Source: Phymatolithon calcareum
Taxonomy: Eukaryota > Rhodophyta > Florideophyceae > Hapalidiales
Length of the DNA stretch: 64,000 nucleotides
Direction: 5' to 3'
NCBI GenBank assembly: GCA_977006965.1
Contig: OZ345358.1
Coordinates: 2,914,001-2,978,000, forward strand
The notes beneath the pieces are model-generated. The model saw only the letters and a program-made list of their open reading frames with translations, had not been told where the DNA came from and made no database searches. How positions within the stretch are numbered: the first letter of the stretch is position 1; each line of letters opens with the position of its first letter. This document shows positions 54,570-63,346 of the stretch, piece by piece. The translations under genes were made by a program, and so were the position numbers.

Positions 54570-55135
54570 GCCGTCTTACGTCTCTCTTCTGATGGGATTT
54601 GGAATTGTAGGTGGCATAGTCTTCGCACGTGGAGCTCGTGCTCCATACGGTAGACGAAATGGAGTCTTCTAGCGCGCTTCGTGGACTGTCTTAGTACAGG
54701 ATCTAAGCACTCTGCAAGCCCGGAGGATCATGACGGTTAACTGCCTTTTATACTGTCGCCGAGATGATTTCGTGTCACGCATTTTGACTAATGATTGCGT
54801 CGCATTGAGCTGTCTTGTGATCATGTCCCAGTCGAGTTATGCTACAAGAAACGAAGGGAGCGTTCGTAGCTATTGCCATGGAGTCACCTCAAAACGATGA
54901 TGGAAATTTTAGATATGTATGCCTTGCGGAGCATGGATGCAACTTTCGCCCACCGGGAAAAGCAGTGCACAGGACTACTGTGTATCTGCATAGTAATCAG
55001 GCAAATTAGAAATGAATAACAGGCTCATAGCCACTCCATGCTGGTCCAATTTACTTGGATATAACTGCAGCACTGCAGGGGAAGAAGTTCTTTGAAAGAC
55101 AAGGAAAAGAATGCTACTGAGCATACGATCAGTTA
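54570..55135. other. No recognisable gene
   Basis: Short frames only. The 5' part of the CACTA element, including a possible terminus, may lie here but no CACTA end was confirmed. Confidence 0.3.
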
Positions 55136-55144
55136 CTCTTCAGT

Positions 55145-57588
55145 TTGGTCGCCTTTTGCAGACTCTTGGCAATGCCAAAATGTAGAAGGAGGTGTAGCAG
55201 ACAGTATTGCGGTGATGATGCAAGGAAGCGACGGTATTCGACAAGTTTCTTCCGAATGAGCTTCCGTTACCTGTTCATTTCCGGGACCTATGAATCTATC
55301 GAATATGATTCAATTGGCGAAACGTATAAGACTTGCGCTGACCCAAATTTGAAAGCAAGCCCGCGACCAAAGTTTATGGCTTGGTTCAATGCAGTCAAGA
55401 AATGGTTTGAGCTTTGGATTCGCCACGGCGTCCGTCTCACGGTCATGGAGGCAATACTCCAAAATATTTATTCATCGTATAAGTCATGGAGGACAATAGC
55501 AAGAATGTCGTCAAGGACGGCGGACTATTCGCAATTCGCAGTTTGGCGTGCAATTGCCATATGCTTCTTCGAAGCGTTGCGAATCATGCCGATGAAAGGG
55601 ATGTTCTCAAGGAACGTGCAAATTGTTCTATTTGTGCATCAGTTGGACAAGAGTCAAACGTCTTCCCTTTCGAGTAAATACCACTTCTTCGCGTATTGCA
55701 TCCAGGGTCTTTGATGATCAGCGCACCAACTTTACGCATGTCGTCGAAACCATAACGCAGCATATATCAGCTCAGAAGGGAAGTACAACTATAACTCTGA
55801 TTGTGGATAACCTTTTGACGGAATACGCGAATGTGCAGAGGGTCCCCGTGGTCTCGATTATGATGTTGTGATTGCAGTTTCTTGCGATAGATTACTTCCT
55901 TATTGGTGTAACAGATAGGAATGCTGACCCATTGTTGCGATGAACATGAATCTTCCCCCAAACTAGCGATTTCTAATGAGGAATATTAATCCACTAGCTT
56001 TCGTAAAGGTACCCAAAGGACCGGCTCGATTGTACACAGTTCTTATTCCTCTCATCAATGAAGTCCACTAAATAAATGCTGATGATGGTAAAAGGCTCCA
56101 TTTCTTCGACGGGGTGGGGCGACCTGTCAAATTTCGCGCTTTTTGGTTCTCCAAGGACAGACCGGCCTCAGCTAAATTGTGCAGGCTCCAGTGCACAGTG
56201 CTGCTACAGATCGTGCAATATTCGCGGTCACTACTTGCAAAGCTCGAAGAGATACTACTATCCTGCAAAGGTTATAGTGTTCAGCTCTCACATTACTACA
56301 ATCCAGAAGACATTCCTCTTCGTGATTTTCCAGAAATCTTTGGTGTAATGAACGAGATTTCATTCGTTAGCGACCTCAGCCGCAAGAAGATAACACAAGA
56401 TACCGGCGTAAAGGTCAGAACGACATTGTACAACCTAGCAACTATTTTGCCCTTTTATTCATTTCCTATTGATTGCATGCACCTGTTCATGAACACTGCA
56501 AAGGACATGGTTCCGTAAAGGTAATAAGCTTCATTTGGCAAGACTGGACGGAAATAATATCGATGAGTTTGTCTTGGCTGAAGAGTCTTCGAATTCCATC
56601 TATGGAGAACACAATTGACTTTCAAGTGGTACAGGAATCGATCTATTCCGATCCGAGCCAAGAGACGCATCGTTTTATTCAACATGGAAAGCAGCAGAGC
56701 GTGCCCTGTTTATGACAGATTTTTCGACAATCGTTCTTGACGGACATCTGCCAAAGCGTTACATGAAGGGTGTTTCTGAAATGATTGCTCTATGTTTGCT
56801 TCCATTGCTATCCTTGAAGGATTCGCAGTGAGTGTATCAACTTGCCGTTTCACTTTTCAAGCACTTTGAAGAGAACTGCTTTCGCTTGATGAATCGAGTG
56901 TTGGTTTTTGCAATTCAGCAATACGCTCCTTGTTGCTGCTTGCGGAGAAAGTTACATACTGTGGACCTCTCCTTAATTGTAACCAGTTCTGGGTCGAGAG
57001 ACCATCAGGTTCATCAAAAACCTCTTCCATGCGAAATCACTTGCCGCAGAATCACTACTTTCGAACGGGAAAATTTTCGAGAACTACAAGATTCTAACAA
57101 GCCTGCACTTCGTAGATGATAACAAAATTGAAGGAATGCATGATAGTGCGAGTGACAATGAATCCGACTTCGCCAACAGAGATGGATATGATTTTATGGT
57201 GAAGACATGTAAGACCAGGGACTCTGATGACGAGGAAGCACATGTTCAAAATCAAAATCTCACAGATTACTCGTTTCTGAGCCCGACAAGAGTCGAAAAT
57301 TTAGCGTCTCTGCCTTTTGTGAGATTCAGAACTCGACGACTATTGAAACTGTACGCTGAGCAGGCTTTTGCAATCAGCGGTACGGAAGCTGACTTAACTA
57401 TAAAAAATGACTGTGTGAAAAGCTTCGGCCGTGTGCGAATTCGCACAGGCGATGGTGATGGCTCATTCTGTATTGGACAATTTCTAACTGGAAAAAAATT
57501 TCATCGACCACAAGAACGGCCGTCTGTGCTTGCGCAGAGTTTCCAACGATGTCGTCTTAAGGGCCCTCGCCCATCGAAGGGAGTTTAG
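55145..57588 (+). pseudogene. CACTA-type TNP2 transposase remnant
   Basis: Plus-strand frames, in order: ANCSICASVGQESNVFPFE (about 55614-55677), an interrupted segment ending MNLPPN near 55960 (the NLPP block of TNP2), VPKGPARLY, VGRPVKFRAFWFSKDRPAS (56110-56170), then TTLYNLATILPFYSFPIDCMHL, the most diagnostic TNP2 block, at about 56430-56490. Later come HLPKRYMKG, a GPLLNCNQFWVER-type block at about 56960-57000 and an acidic C-terminal frame at 57136-57588. Many stops and shifts. The En/Spm assignment rests on the ordered blocks. Confidence 0.65.
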
Positions 57589-57599
57589 ACTTTTATTAT

Positions 57600-58370
57600 G
57601 GAACTGAACATTCTTTCTTGGAGCACAGTTTTCTGGTGCGTGGGTTACAAGTGGTCCGTTAAGTGGCTCTGATTGACTGGGCTTCTAATTTCCGGAAAAC
57701 ATCACACGGCGAAGTTTAAATTGACAAATACCTCAAGGCCGCGTTTTCCGAGGAAAGCATCTGCGAAATGTAATGCCTTTTGCATGAGATAGGAGCTGTC
57801 GAGCATACATATCCCAGTACCGGTGTCTAATCAAATATCAAAGGACTCCAAACATTATTCATTGATCTTTGGCGGCGGGTTCATATCTTTTAGAACAAAA
57901 ATAATATCTCTCCCGATGGTGTGAACAGAGCACTTGTGTTTTGTAAGCCTCGACGTACTGCAGACTAAAAACATGTAAGCGTAAGAAGTGTGCAATCGAC
58001 ACTAAAACAATATTAATTTTAAGAAATTTAAAAAAAAGCTGATGAATATGTGGAAAAGGAAAATTTCTAGAATATAGTACTAAATAATCGAAACTAATCT
58101 CAATTTCGATTATTTGTACAATTATTATTTCCAATTTTGAGTTCTCCTAGTAGCTTTTAGATACCTCAAGGATAGAATCAGGTATTTATGTGGATGTCAA
58201 AGACATCTTCAGGAGTAGTTCTGGTAGTCATCTGGAGATCATATCCCCCTTCGATTTTGCTTCCATATGGCATCCAGATGGGATTCCAAACGCACGTTCA
58301 GTACACTTCCTATCTAAATGCTGAGGACATCTGGAGCATATCCTAAATGTCCACTAGGGTATTATCCTTC
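57600..58370. other. No recognisable gene
   Basis: AT-rich then mixed sequence; CATCTGGA-like motifs recur near 58200-58350. The CACTA 3' end is expected here but not identified. Confidence 0.35.
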
Positions 58371-58379
58371 TCACTGTCG

Positions 58380-59080
58380 TCATCCGAGGACGTCGCGGTG
58401 CTTGCGCTGCCGAAGTCGCTTGTGGTATACAGGCCCTTGGGTCTTTGGCGACGCGTAATACACGTGGACGCAACCCTGGAGGGCACTGTAAGGTAGGATG
58501 CAGATTTCACCAGGTGCCATACTTTCCTTATTGAAGGGTTTGCTAGGTATCATTACAGTAGTGCCACGTTACCGTTGACGGTTATCGCTGGCCATATAGG
58601 CTACCCTTGCATTGTACGATAAACCCTCAAGCTTGGCTTCAGTGGGAGAGTCTTCGAAATGGCGATCGGGCCCACCTCAAGTCTCCTCCTTGTCTTGCCA
58701 AGCGCTCCCCACACCCTCGTGTAGTTGTCGTACATCCCTAAGTACGAAGATTGGCGTCCGCGAACGACAATGCTACAGACCATCTCAATAGCAGCAAAAA
58801 CATTTTCACTGTCCTCGTGTAGAGACGTATCTATCGTCATAAGAATGCGGCGAGAACTTCGCGGCGTCAGATTAGCACCTTCTTAGTTAAGCCAGTTATG
58901 AATATTCAAAAACACCTCGGGCATTGATCTCATCTTCCGTGAGAAGAGCACTGCAGGAGGAAACATATCAACAAATGCTTCCTTCACTTGCGTGCCAGTC
59001 ATGTCGGCATTTCAAATTCTGTCGTCTAGATCTCGCACAGAGAGAAACAGTCCGACTATTTCAGAAATTACGGAAGTCAA
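58380..59080 (-). pseudogene. Copia-2 gag remnant, fragment 3, with insertion
   Basis: 58380-58416 and 58746-59080 match 23880-24260 closely (TCATCCGAGGACGTCGCGGT, then GTCCGCGA.CGACAATGCTAC). Between them, about 58417-58745 has no counterpart and must be an insertion. Minus-strand frame remnants include ENVFAAIEMVCSIVVRGRQSS. Gag N-terminal part only. Confidence 0.6.
58417..58745. mobile_element. About 330-bp insertion in the copia gag fragment
   Basis: Absent from the homologous copy at 23.9 kb. It begins TGTGGTATACAGG and ends near GTACATCCC; a TG start would fit a solo LTR, but no target duplication was confirmed. Confidence 0.4.
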
Positions 59081-59084
59081 ATAT

Positions 59085-59345
59085 GGTAGAAAAATGGTGA
59101 GAAGTCCGGGATGTCGGGGACATCTGTCCTTATCTCACCACATTTGTCTCACATTTGCGACGAAAAATGGTGAGATCGGCAAATCTCACGAGAATTGAAA
59201 AAGCAAAAATTTTAGGCGCAGAGAGGGTATGCAATATAGGCTAATTTCGCAACATCGGATTCGCGGGAATATCATGCACAAGTGGCCCACGTGTACAGTA
59301 CACCGATGTTAGACCGTTGGGAAGGAGACGTAAAGGGAATGGGAC
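59085..59345. other. Short intergenic stretch with an inverted motif
   Basis: TCTCACCACATTT near 59132 faces AAAAATGGTGAGAT near 59163, a possible hairpin. It could belong to the Harbinger element upstream end, but no terminal repeat pair was established. Confidence 0.35.
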
Positions 59346-59349
59346 AAAC

Positions 59350-60111
59350 ATGGAAGTGCTCATGGATGCCGTTGAAATCATGGATGGGGAAGCTGTTTCG
59401 TTCGTGAGGGATGGCGGGGCGGATTCTGTGGAGGTAGGCGCTGCTGTGCGGAAGATGCAGTTCAAGTTCACAACGGGCACAGACCTTGTGCTCATGTCGG
59501 AGGTGCAGCTGAGCGGAGCGGACATCGCCGACTGGGGAAAGAAGAAGATGTACGGCAAGGTCCTAGAGCGGTTTGTGCGTTCGGGCCAAGTCGAGGCTAT
59601 GGACATGACGCGAACGGCTTTGCTCACCGCGAAGACGCTCATGGACCGCTTGAGCTATCTACTAGCGGCGCGCAAGTCGTTCGTTGCGAAGATGGAGAAG
59701 GCGTCCGGCCTCGAGGAGGAGTATGACGAGCGTGCGCAGACGCTGGACGCCAGTCTGAACGGAATCAAGCAGAACAAGGAGAATCAGGAGAAGGAGGAGA
59801 AGTCGGAGCTGGCGCAGAAGCTGACGCAGGCCGGGGAAGAAATTCGCAACAGGGCAGTTCGGCGCGGTGGTGGCGACGGCAGTTGCGACACTACTCCGCG
59901 GAAGAGAGCGAAGCTCGATTTTTCCCTCGGCACCGGCGCGGCGAAGCTCGAGGCATCGGTGGAGAAGCAGCTCGAGTTGGACGAGAAGCGACTGCAACTC
60001 GACCGTGAGCGGTTCGAGCTGGCTCAAAAGCAGGCAGAGGACGCGCGCGAGCAGAACACGAAACTAATGGAGTTGCTAAGTGCGCTTGTGGCGAAAAGTA
60101 GCGATAAGTAG
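59350..60111 (+). CDS. Harbinger-associated Myb/SANT-like DNA-binding protein, 253 aa
   Basis: ATG at 59350 (an open frame extends to a TTG at 59317). The N-terminal region includes MQFKFTTGTDLVLMSEVQL and DWGKKKMYGKVLERFV, resembling the Myb/SANT-like trihelix domain of the second PIF/Harbinger protein. A long charged coiled coil follows, with a basic cluster TPRKRAKL (likely nuclear localisation signal) and a second coiled coil (KQLELDEKRLQLDRERFELA) to the C-terminus. It converges on a Harbinger transposase 110 bp downstream, the usual two-gene arrangement, where the Myb-like protein helps the transposase bind DNA. Frame intact. Confidence 0.65.
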   Translation: MEVLMDAVEIMDGEAVSFVRDGGADSVEVGAAVRKMQFKFTTGTDLVLMSEVQLSGADIADWGKKKMYGKVLERFVRSGQVEAMDMTRTALLTAKTLMDRLSYLLAARKSFVAKMEKASGLEEEYDERAQTLDASLNGIKQNKENQEKEEKSELAQKLTQAGEEIRNRAVRRGGGDGSCDTTPRKRAKLDFSLGTGAAKLEASVEKQLELDEKRLQLDRERFELAQKQAEDAREQNTKLMELLSALVAKSSDK

Positions 60112-60200
60112 AGTGGAGAAAAACCAGTAAAATCGTTCTCTTTTATTGTCACAAGTGGCTTCACTGACTAGAACAGAAACTAACATTCCTCTCTCAGCTG

Positions 60201-60225
60201 AGTGAGGCGCCTGCGGCGCCTCACT
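60201..60225. terminator. Perfect GC-rich hairpin between convergent Harbinger genes
   Basis: AGTGAGGCGCC (60201-60211), loop TGC, GGCGCCTCACT (60215-60225). It overlaps the stop codon of the minus-strand transposase. It may be a transcript-end structure shared by both genes. Confidence 0.55.
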
Positions 60226-60910
60226 GAGCAACAGAGACGTAGCGGGCAAGGGAGGGCGGCGTGCATTCGAAGTAGTGCACCGTATGCCCGCCATGACCGA
60301 GACAGGTCCGGAAATTGCGCAACAGTACTGCGCAAATGTAGAGGAGGGAGATTGGCGCTTGGCGTACCTTCAAGTTACGAGGTAATTCCTGCGATGCAAA
60401 TGACTGCTTGACTTCCCCGTAGCTCCACTCGACAGCGGTGCTCACGACGTTCAAGGACTCATTGAAGGAGGCCTGCGCCGCGGTAGCCGTGTGACGCGGA
60501 TACGCCGTAACTAGCCATGCTTGCAGCGTATAGGCTGCGTCATCGTAGATGCAGTACTGCACACCGTCGATGGTGAAGTTCTCCTGCAAGAACTCTTCCA
60601 TCCCGGAACGGCCATACATCACGGAATCCGGCTGTCGCCCCTCTACAGGTCCATACAGATGGATGGTGAGGCCGTCCGGGACAGTAACGGTCTGGTACGT
60701 TACGCCATGGAAGCGCTTGTGACCCGAGTAGTTTGCACGTTGGTTAGCATCATCGCCTCCGGGACCGCACATTCTGATGTTTGTGCCGTCTATGAAGCCT
60801 ACACAGTTGTCCAAAGCGCCGTCCTTGTCACGCACAGCTTCCGCATACAGATGCGCACGCTCGTCGAAGAGGTCCTTGCGAAACGACGTGACCAGATGTG
60901 GCGTCCAGCA
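60221..60910 (-). pseudogene. PIF/Harbinger DDE transposase, 5'-incomplete
   Basis: A minus-strand frame open from about 60915 to the TGA at 60221. DDE_Tnp_4 motifs: CVGFIDGTNIRM (first Asp), NYSGHKRFHGVTYQ, YDDAAYTLQ (second Asp) and VEWSYGEVKQSF (Glu), so the triad is complete. The usual N-terminal part (about 100-150 residues) is missing: a TAG closes the frame at about 60919. A preceding CTGATAG could be a 3' splice site, so an upstream exon is possible, but none was found. The partner Myb-like gene converges on it. Capable of catalysis only if an N-terminus is supplied. Confidence 0.7.
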
Positions 60911-61050
60911 CCACTATCAGACCCTCCATTTCCAATAATACTAGTTCCCTTCAAATTGTCATTACAGCTTGCATTTACAGCAAGCCCTTACAGATAGCAT
61001 TACAGTCATTATAGTACGCGGCGCCTGCGGCGGGATAGGAAGCTCCTCTT

Positions 61051-61087
61051 TATCATACATTTGACACTGAGTATCAAATGTATGATA
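61051..61087. repeat. Perfect 14-bp inverted repeat
   Basis: TATCATACATTTGA (61051-61064) and TCAAATGTATGATA (61074-61087) around a 9-nt loop. It lies between the Harbinger transposase and the gypsy coding region; the right arm may contain the LTR start (TGTATG). Confidence 0.85.
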
Positions 61088-61144
61088 GACAGATGAATTA
61101 TTCCATTGATTCATTTATCATATTGCCAAGTCATCTTTGAAAGG

Positions 61145-61159
61145 TCGCCGCTTCGCGGC
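61145..61159. repeat. GC-rich hairpin
   Basis: CGCCGC-TTC-GCGGCG. One of three GCGCC/GGCGCC-rich motifs in this kilobase, with 60201-60225 and 61018-61033. Confidence 0.6.
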
Positions 61160-61234
61160 GCCCTCGGCGTTTTGCCAGGGAACAACCCGACCACAACCAG
61201 TGTGCCAACTTGTGCGATTAAAAACCCTACAGCT

Positions 61235-61250
61235 TGGTAGCACCGGACCC
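61235..61250 (+). other. Candidate tRNA primer-binding site of the gypsy element
   Basis: TGGTAGCACCGGACCC, starting with the obligatory TGG and lying 3 bases after CTACA, a possible 5' LTR end. The matching tRNA and the 3' LTR are outside what can be checked here. Confidence 0.35.
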
Positions 61251-61364
61251 AGACCAAAGAGTAAGTTGGCGCTCCTGGTGAGCCTCTCTTCTCCCAGTCG
61301 ATCACGACCCTTCCAGCGGTGTGCGCGATTGCGAGTTGCAGAGTACTAACCAGTATCACTTCTT

Positions 61365-62966
61365 GTGTGCTCACCAGTGGCCCCAGTTTACCTTTTGAAC
61401 CGCACGCCATCTCCCTCGTGCTACACCGACACCAACCCTCCGATCCCGCTCTCCGACATCCCCAAGACTCCACCGCCGCCGTTCGACACCTGGGAACCTC
61501 GTACGCCGGAACCGTGGGACAGTTCGCACGAACCCTCCAGCCCAAGAACCCCTAAGCCCTCCTCGCCGATCCCCGCTGAGCCTCCGTCTCCTCCACGCCG
61601 GAGTTCCGCTGTCCTCCCTGCGTTGAGCCTACCCCCGGTCCCTCGTGCTCCTGTCCACCGCCTTCTCACCGAAACAAACCAGCGTTACCGCGAGTTTGAT
61701 TCCACTTCTCGGATTATCCGCAGGCATCAACAGGCTCCACAACGCCCGGTCCTCCGCATCGCCGACTCCACGTGGATCCGGATCCAGAAGACCCACCGTC
61801 GTCATCAAGGACCGAAGCGTCGCAACACGAAGAAGACCCTCCAGTGCATACCGTGCGGCAAGGTTTTCTCGTGCAAGAAGCAAGAAGAAGACCACCGCCT
61901 CACCCCTCGGCACAAACTCAAGACTACCTACAAGCCCGACAAGTGCTGCGATCTTACCTTCACTAGCCCTGAGGACTATCGTAGGCACGTTGATAGCCGG
62001 AAGCACAAACTCTTTGTGCAAAGAATCATTGAAGCTTCCCGCTCTTCCAAAATAAATCTTCTTTGCTTGTGTGGTAACATGGATCCCAACCCTCAAAACC
62101 CACAGATCCATCAGAACCCTCCAACACTACAAGAACTTGCCAATGCATACCACAACCCTATGGCACAGTTCAATAATGCACAGCAAAACATCGCCTCGCT
62201 CAAGACCGATCTGAATCAAACCAAGACCGCCTTACAGAATGCCCAGATGCAGCTCGGGACCCAAGTTAAGCCGCCGAAAATCAAGTCTCCTGAACCATTT
62301 AAGGGAAAGGACTCGGTTTTAAGTTGGACAACTCCCATGAACAACTACCTCTCCGGCTCGACTGACGACCAGGCCTTACCTATCGCCGTCAGTTACCTTC
62401 ATGGTCCAGCTCATGATTGGTGGATTGTTTACAAGGAAACCGAAGAGGGTCGAAGCATCGCAACCTGGAGCGAGCTACGTGAAGCTTTGATCTCTCGCTT
62501 CGAAAACCTAAACAAAGAGAAGATTGCTAGAGATAAACTCGCCAAATGGAAGCAGCTCAAAGATGTTGCCACGTTCAATGACGACTTCCAGAGAATCATC
62601 CTTGACATTCCGAGCATCAGCGTAGACGAGCAGATCGATCGCTACACCCGCGGGCTTAAGTCCTACATCTGGAAAGAAAAATGCACGAACGAGTATACTA
62701 AACTCGCAAATGCTATGCGCGACGCCGAACGTGTTGAATCCGCTCACAGCCGACTGACAAAACCCAGTGCTGTAAACAGAAACGGTCAAGGAAACCAACG
62801 GCAAGGAAATAGGGTCCAAGCACCCGTCCCAATGGAAATTGGAAACATACAGCTGCAGAAGCTCACTCCGGCTGAGCGCGAGATCTGTATGAAAGAAGGC
62901 CGATGCCTTCGTTGCCGCGAGAAAGGTCATATGGCGAGAAACTGCCTAAAAGGCCAGAGGAACTGA
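61365..62966 (+). CDS. Gypsy gag polyprotein with N-terminal C2H2 zinc fingers, 533 aa
   Basis: Open from the first ATG at 61365. Residues about 1-100 are Pro/Ser-rich. Residues 161-183 fit a C2H2 finger (C161, C164, H177, H183). Residues 194-214 resemble a second (C194/C195, H208, H214). A conventional gag start, MDPNPQNPQ, is at Met239 (62079). The capsid region follows with SPEPFKGKDSVLSW, ATWSELREALISRFEN and YTRGLKSYIW. A CCHC knuckle (C514, C517, H522, C527) ends the protein. Fingers upstream of gag are unusual. They may form an extended gag, a separate leader protein read in the same frame, or captured sequence. The frame is intact. Confidence 0.8.
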   Translation: MCSPVAPVYLLNRTPSPSCYTDTNPPIPLSDIPKTPPPPFDTWEPRTPEPWDSSHEPSSPRTPKPSSPIPAEPPSPPRRSSAVLPALSLPPVPRAPVHRLLTETNQRYREFDSTSRIIRRHQQAPQRPVLRIADSTWIRIQKTHRRHQGPKRRNTKKTLQCIPCGKVFSCKKQEEDHRLTPRHKLKTTYKPDKCCDLTFTSPEDYRRHVDSRKHKLFVQRIIEASRSSKINLLCLCGNMDPNPQNPQIHQNPPTLQELANAYHNPMAQFNNAQQNIASLKTDLNQTKTALQNAQMQLGTQVKPPKIKSPEPFKGKDSVLSWTTPMNNYLSGSTDDQALPIAVSYLHGPAHDWWIVYKETEEGRSIATWSELREALISRFENLNKEKIARDKLAKWKQLKDVATFNDDFQRIILDIPSISVDEQIDRYTRGLKSYIWKEKCTNEYTKLANAMRDAERVESAHSRLTKPSAVNRNGQGNQRQGNRVQAPVPMEIGNIQLQKLTPAEREICMKEGRCLRCREKGHMARNCLKGQRN

Positions 62967-63346
62967 GAATTGACGAACCTTCCAATCTACCACTTGATCG
63001 TCCCTCAGTTCCGAAGACTATTCCACCCCCTCCTGACCCTCCCCTTGAAACGTCCTCCGAGAACCAATCGTCTGAGAGTGATCCCTTCGAACCATCCAAC
63101 CCTAGTCTCCTTATTACCAGAGCCAAAGTTTCCGGCATTTCGGCAAGAATCCTCATCGATGACGGCGCAGAGCTCAATTACATTTCAGAAGAGTTCTGCA
63201 CCCGATACGGTATATCCATTGAAACCACGGATAAAACCGCCTCAATGGCTAATGGCACGAGTCAAATCCTGAAAAGTACCGTATACCACATCACCATTAC
63301 AATAGGTGGTTATACGGAAAAACTCCGCTTCGACGTCTGCCGTTGA
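62903..63346 (+). CDS. Gypsy aspartic protease frame
   Basis: In the -1 phase relative to gag and overlapping its last 64 bases, which suggests a -1 frameshift or reinitiation. A Pro/Ser-rich linker precedes [20 protein letters not shown], the retropepsin active-site region. It reads DDG where most relatives have DSG or DTG, with the catalytic first Asp kept. The frame ends at TGA 63344. The family's next residues ([10 protein letters not shown]) continue in another frame from 63340, so a one-base deletion near 63338 is likely. Confidence 0.7.
   Translation: MPSLPRERSYGEKLPKRPEELRIDEPSNLPLDRPSVPKTIPPPPDPPLETSSENQSSESDPFEPSNPSLLITRAKVSGISARILIDDGAELNYISEEFCTRYGISIETTDKTASMANGTSQILKSTVYHITITIGGYTEKLRFDVCR

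Noticed and set aside
60521-60997. Plus-strand 158-aa frame
   Set aside because: Antisense shadow of the Harbinger transposase, whose DDE motifs are clear on the minus strand.
61079-61231. Definite 5' LTR of the gypsy element
   Set aside because: TG...CA ends and a candidate primer-binding site are present, but the 3' LTR is outside the window, so the boundaries cannot be tested.
61629-62111. Minus-strand 160-aa frame
   Set aside because: Antisense to the gypsy gag leader, which has zinc-finger and gag motifs.
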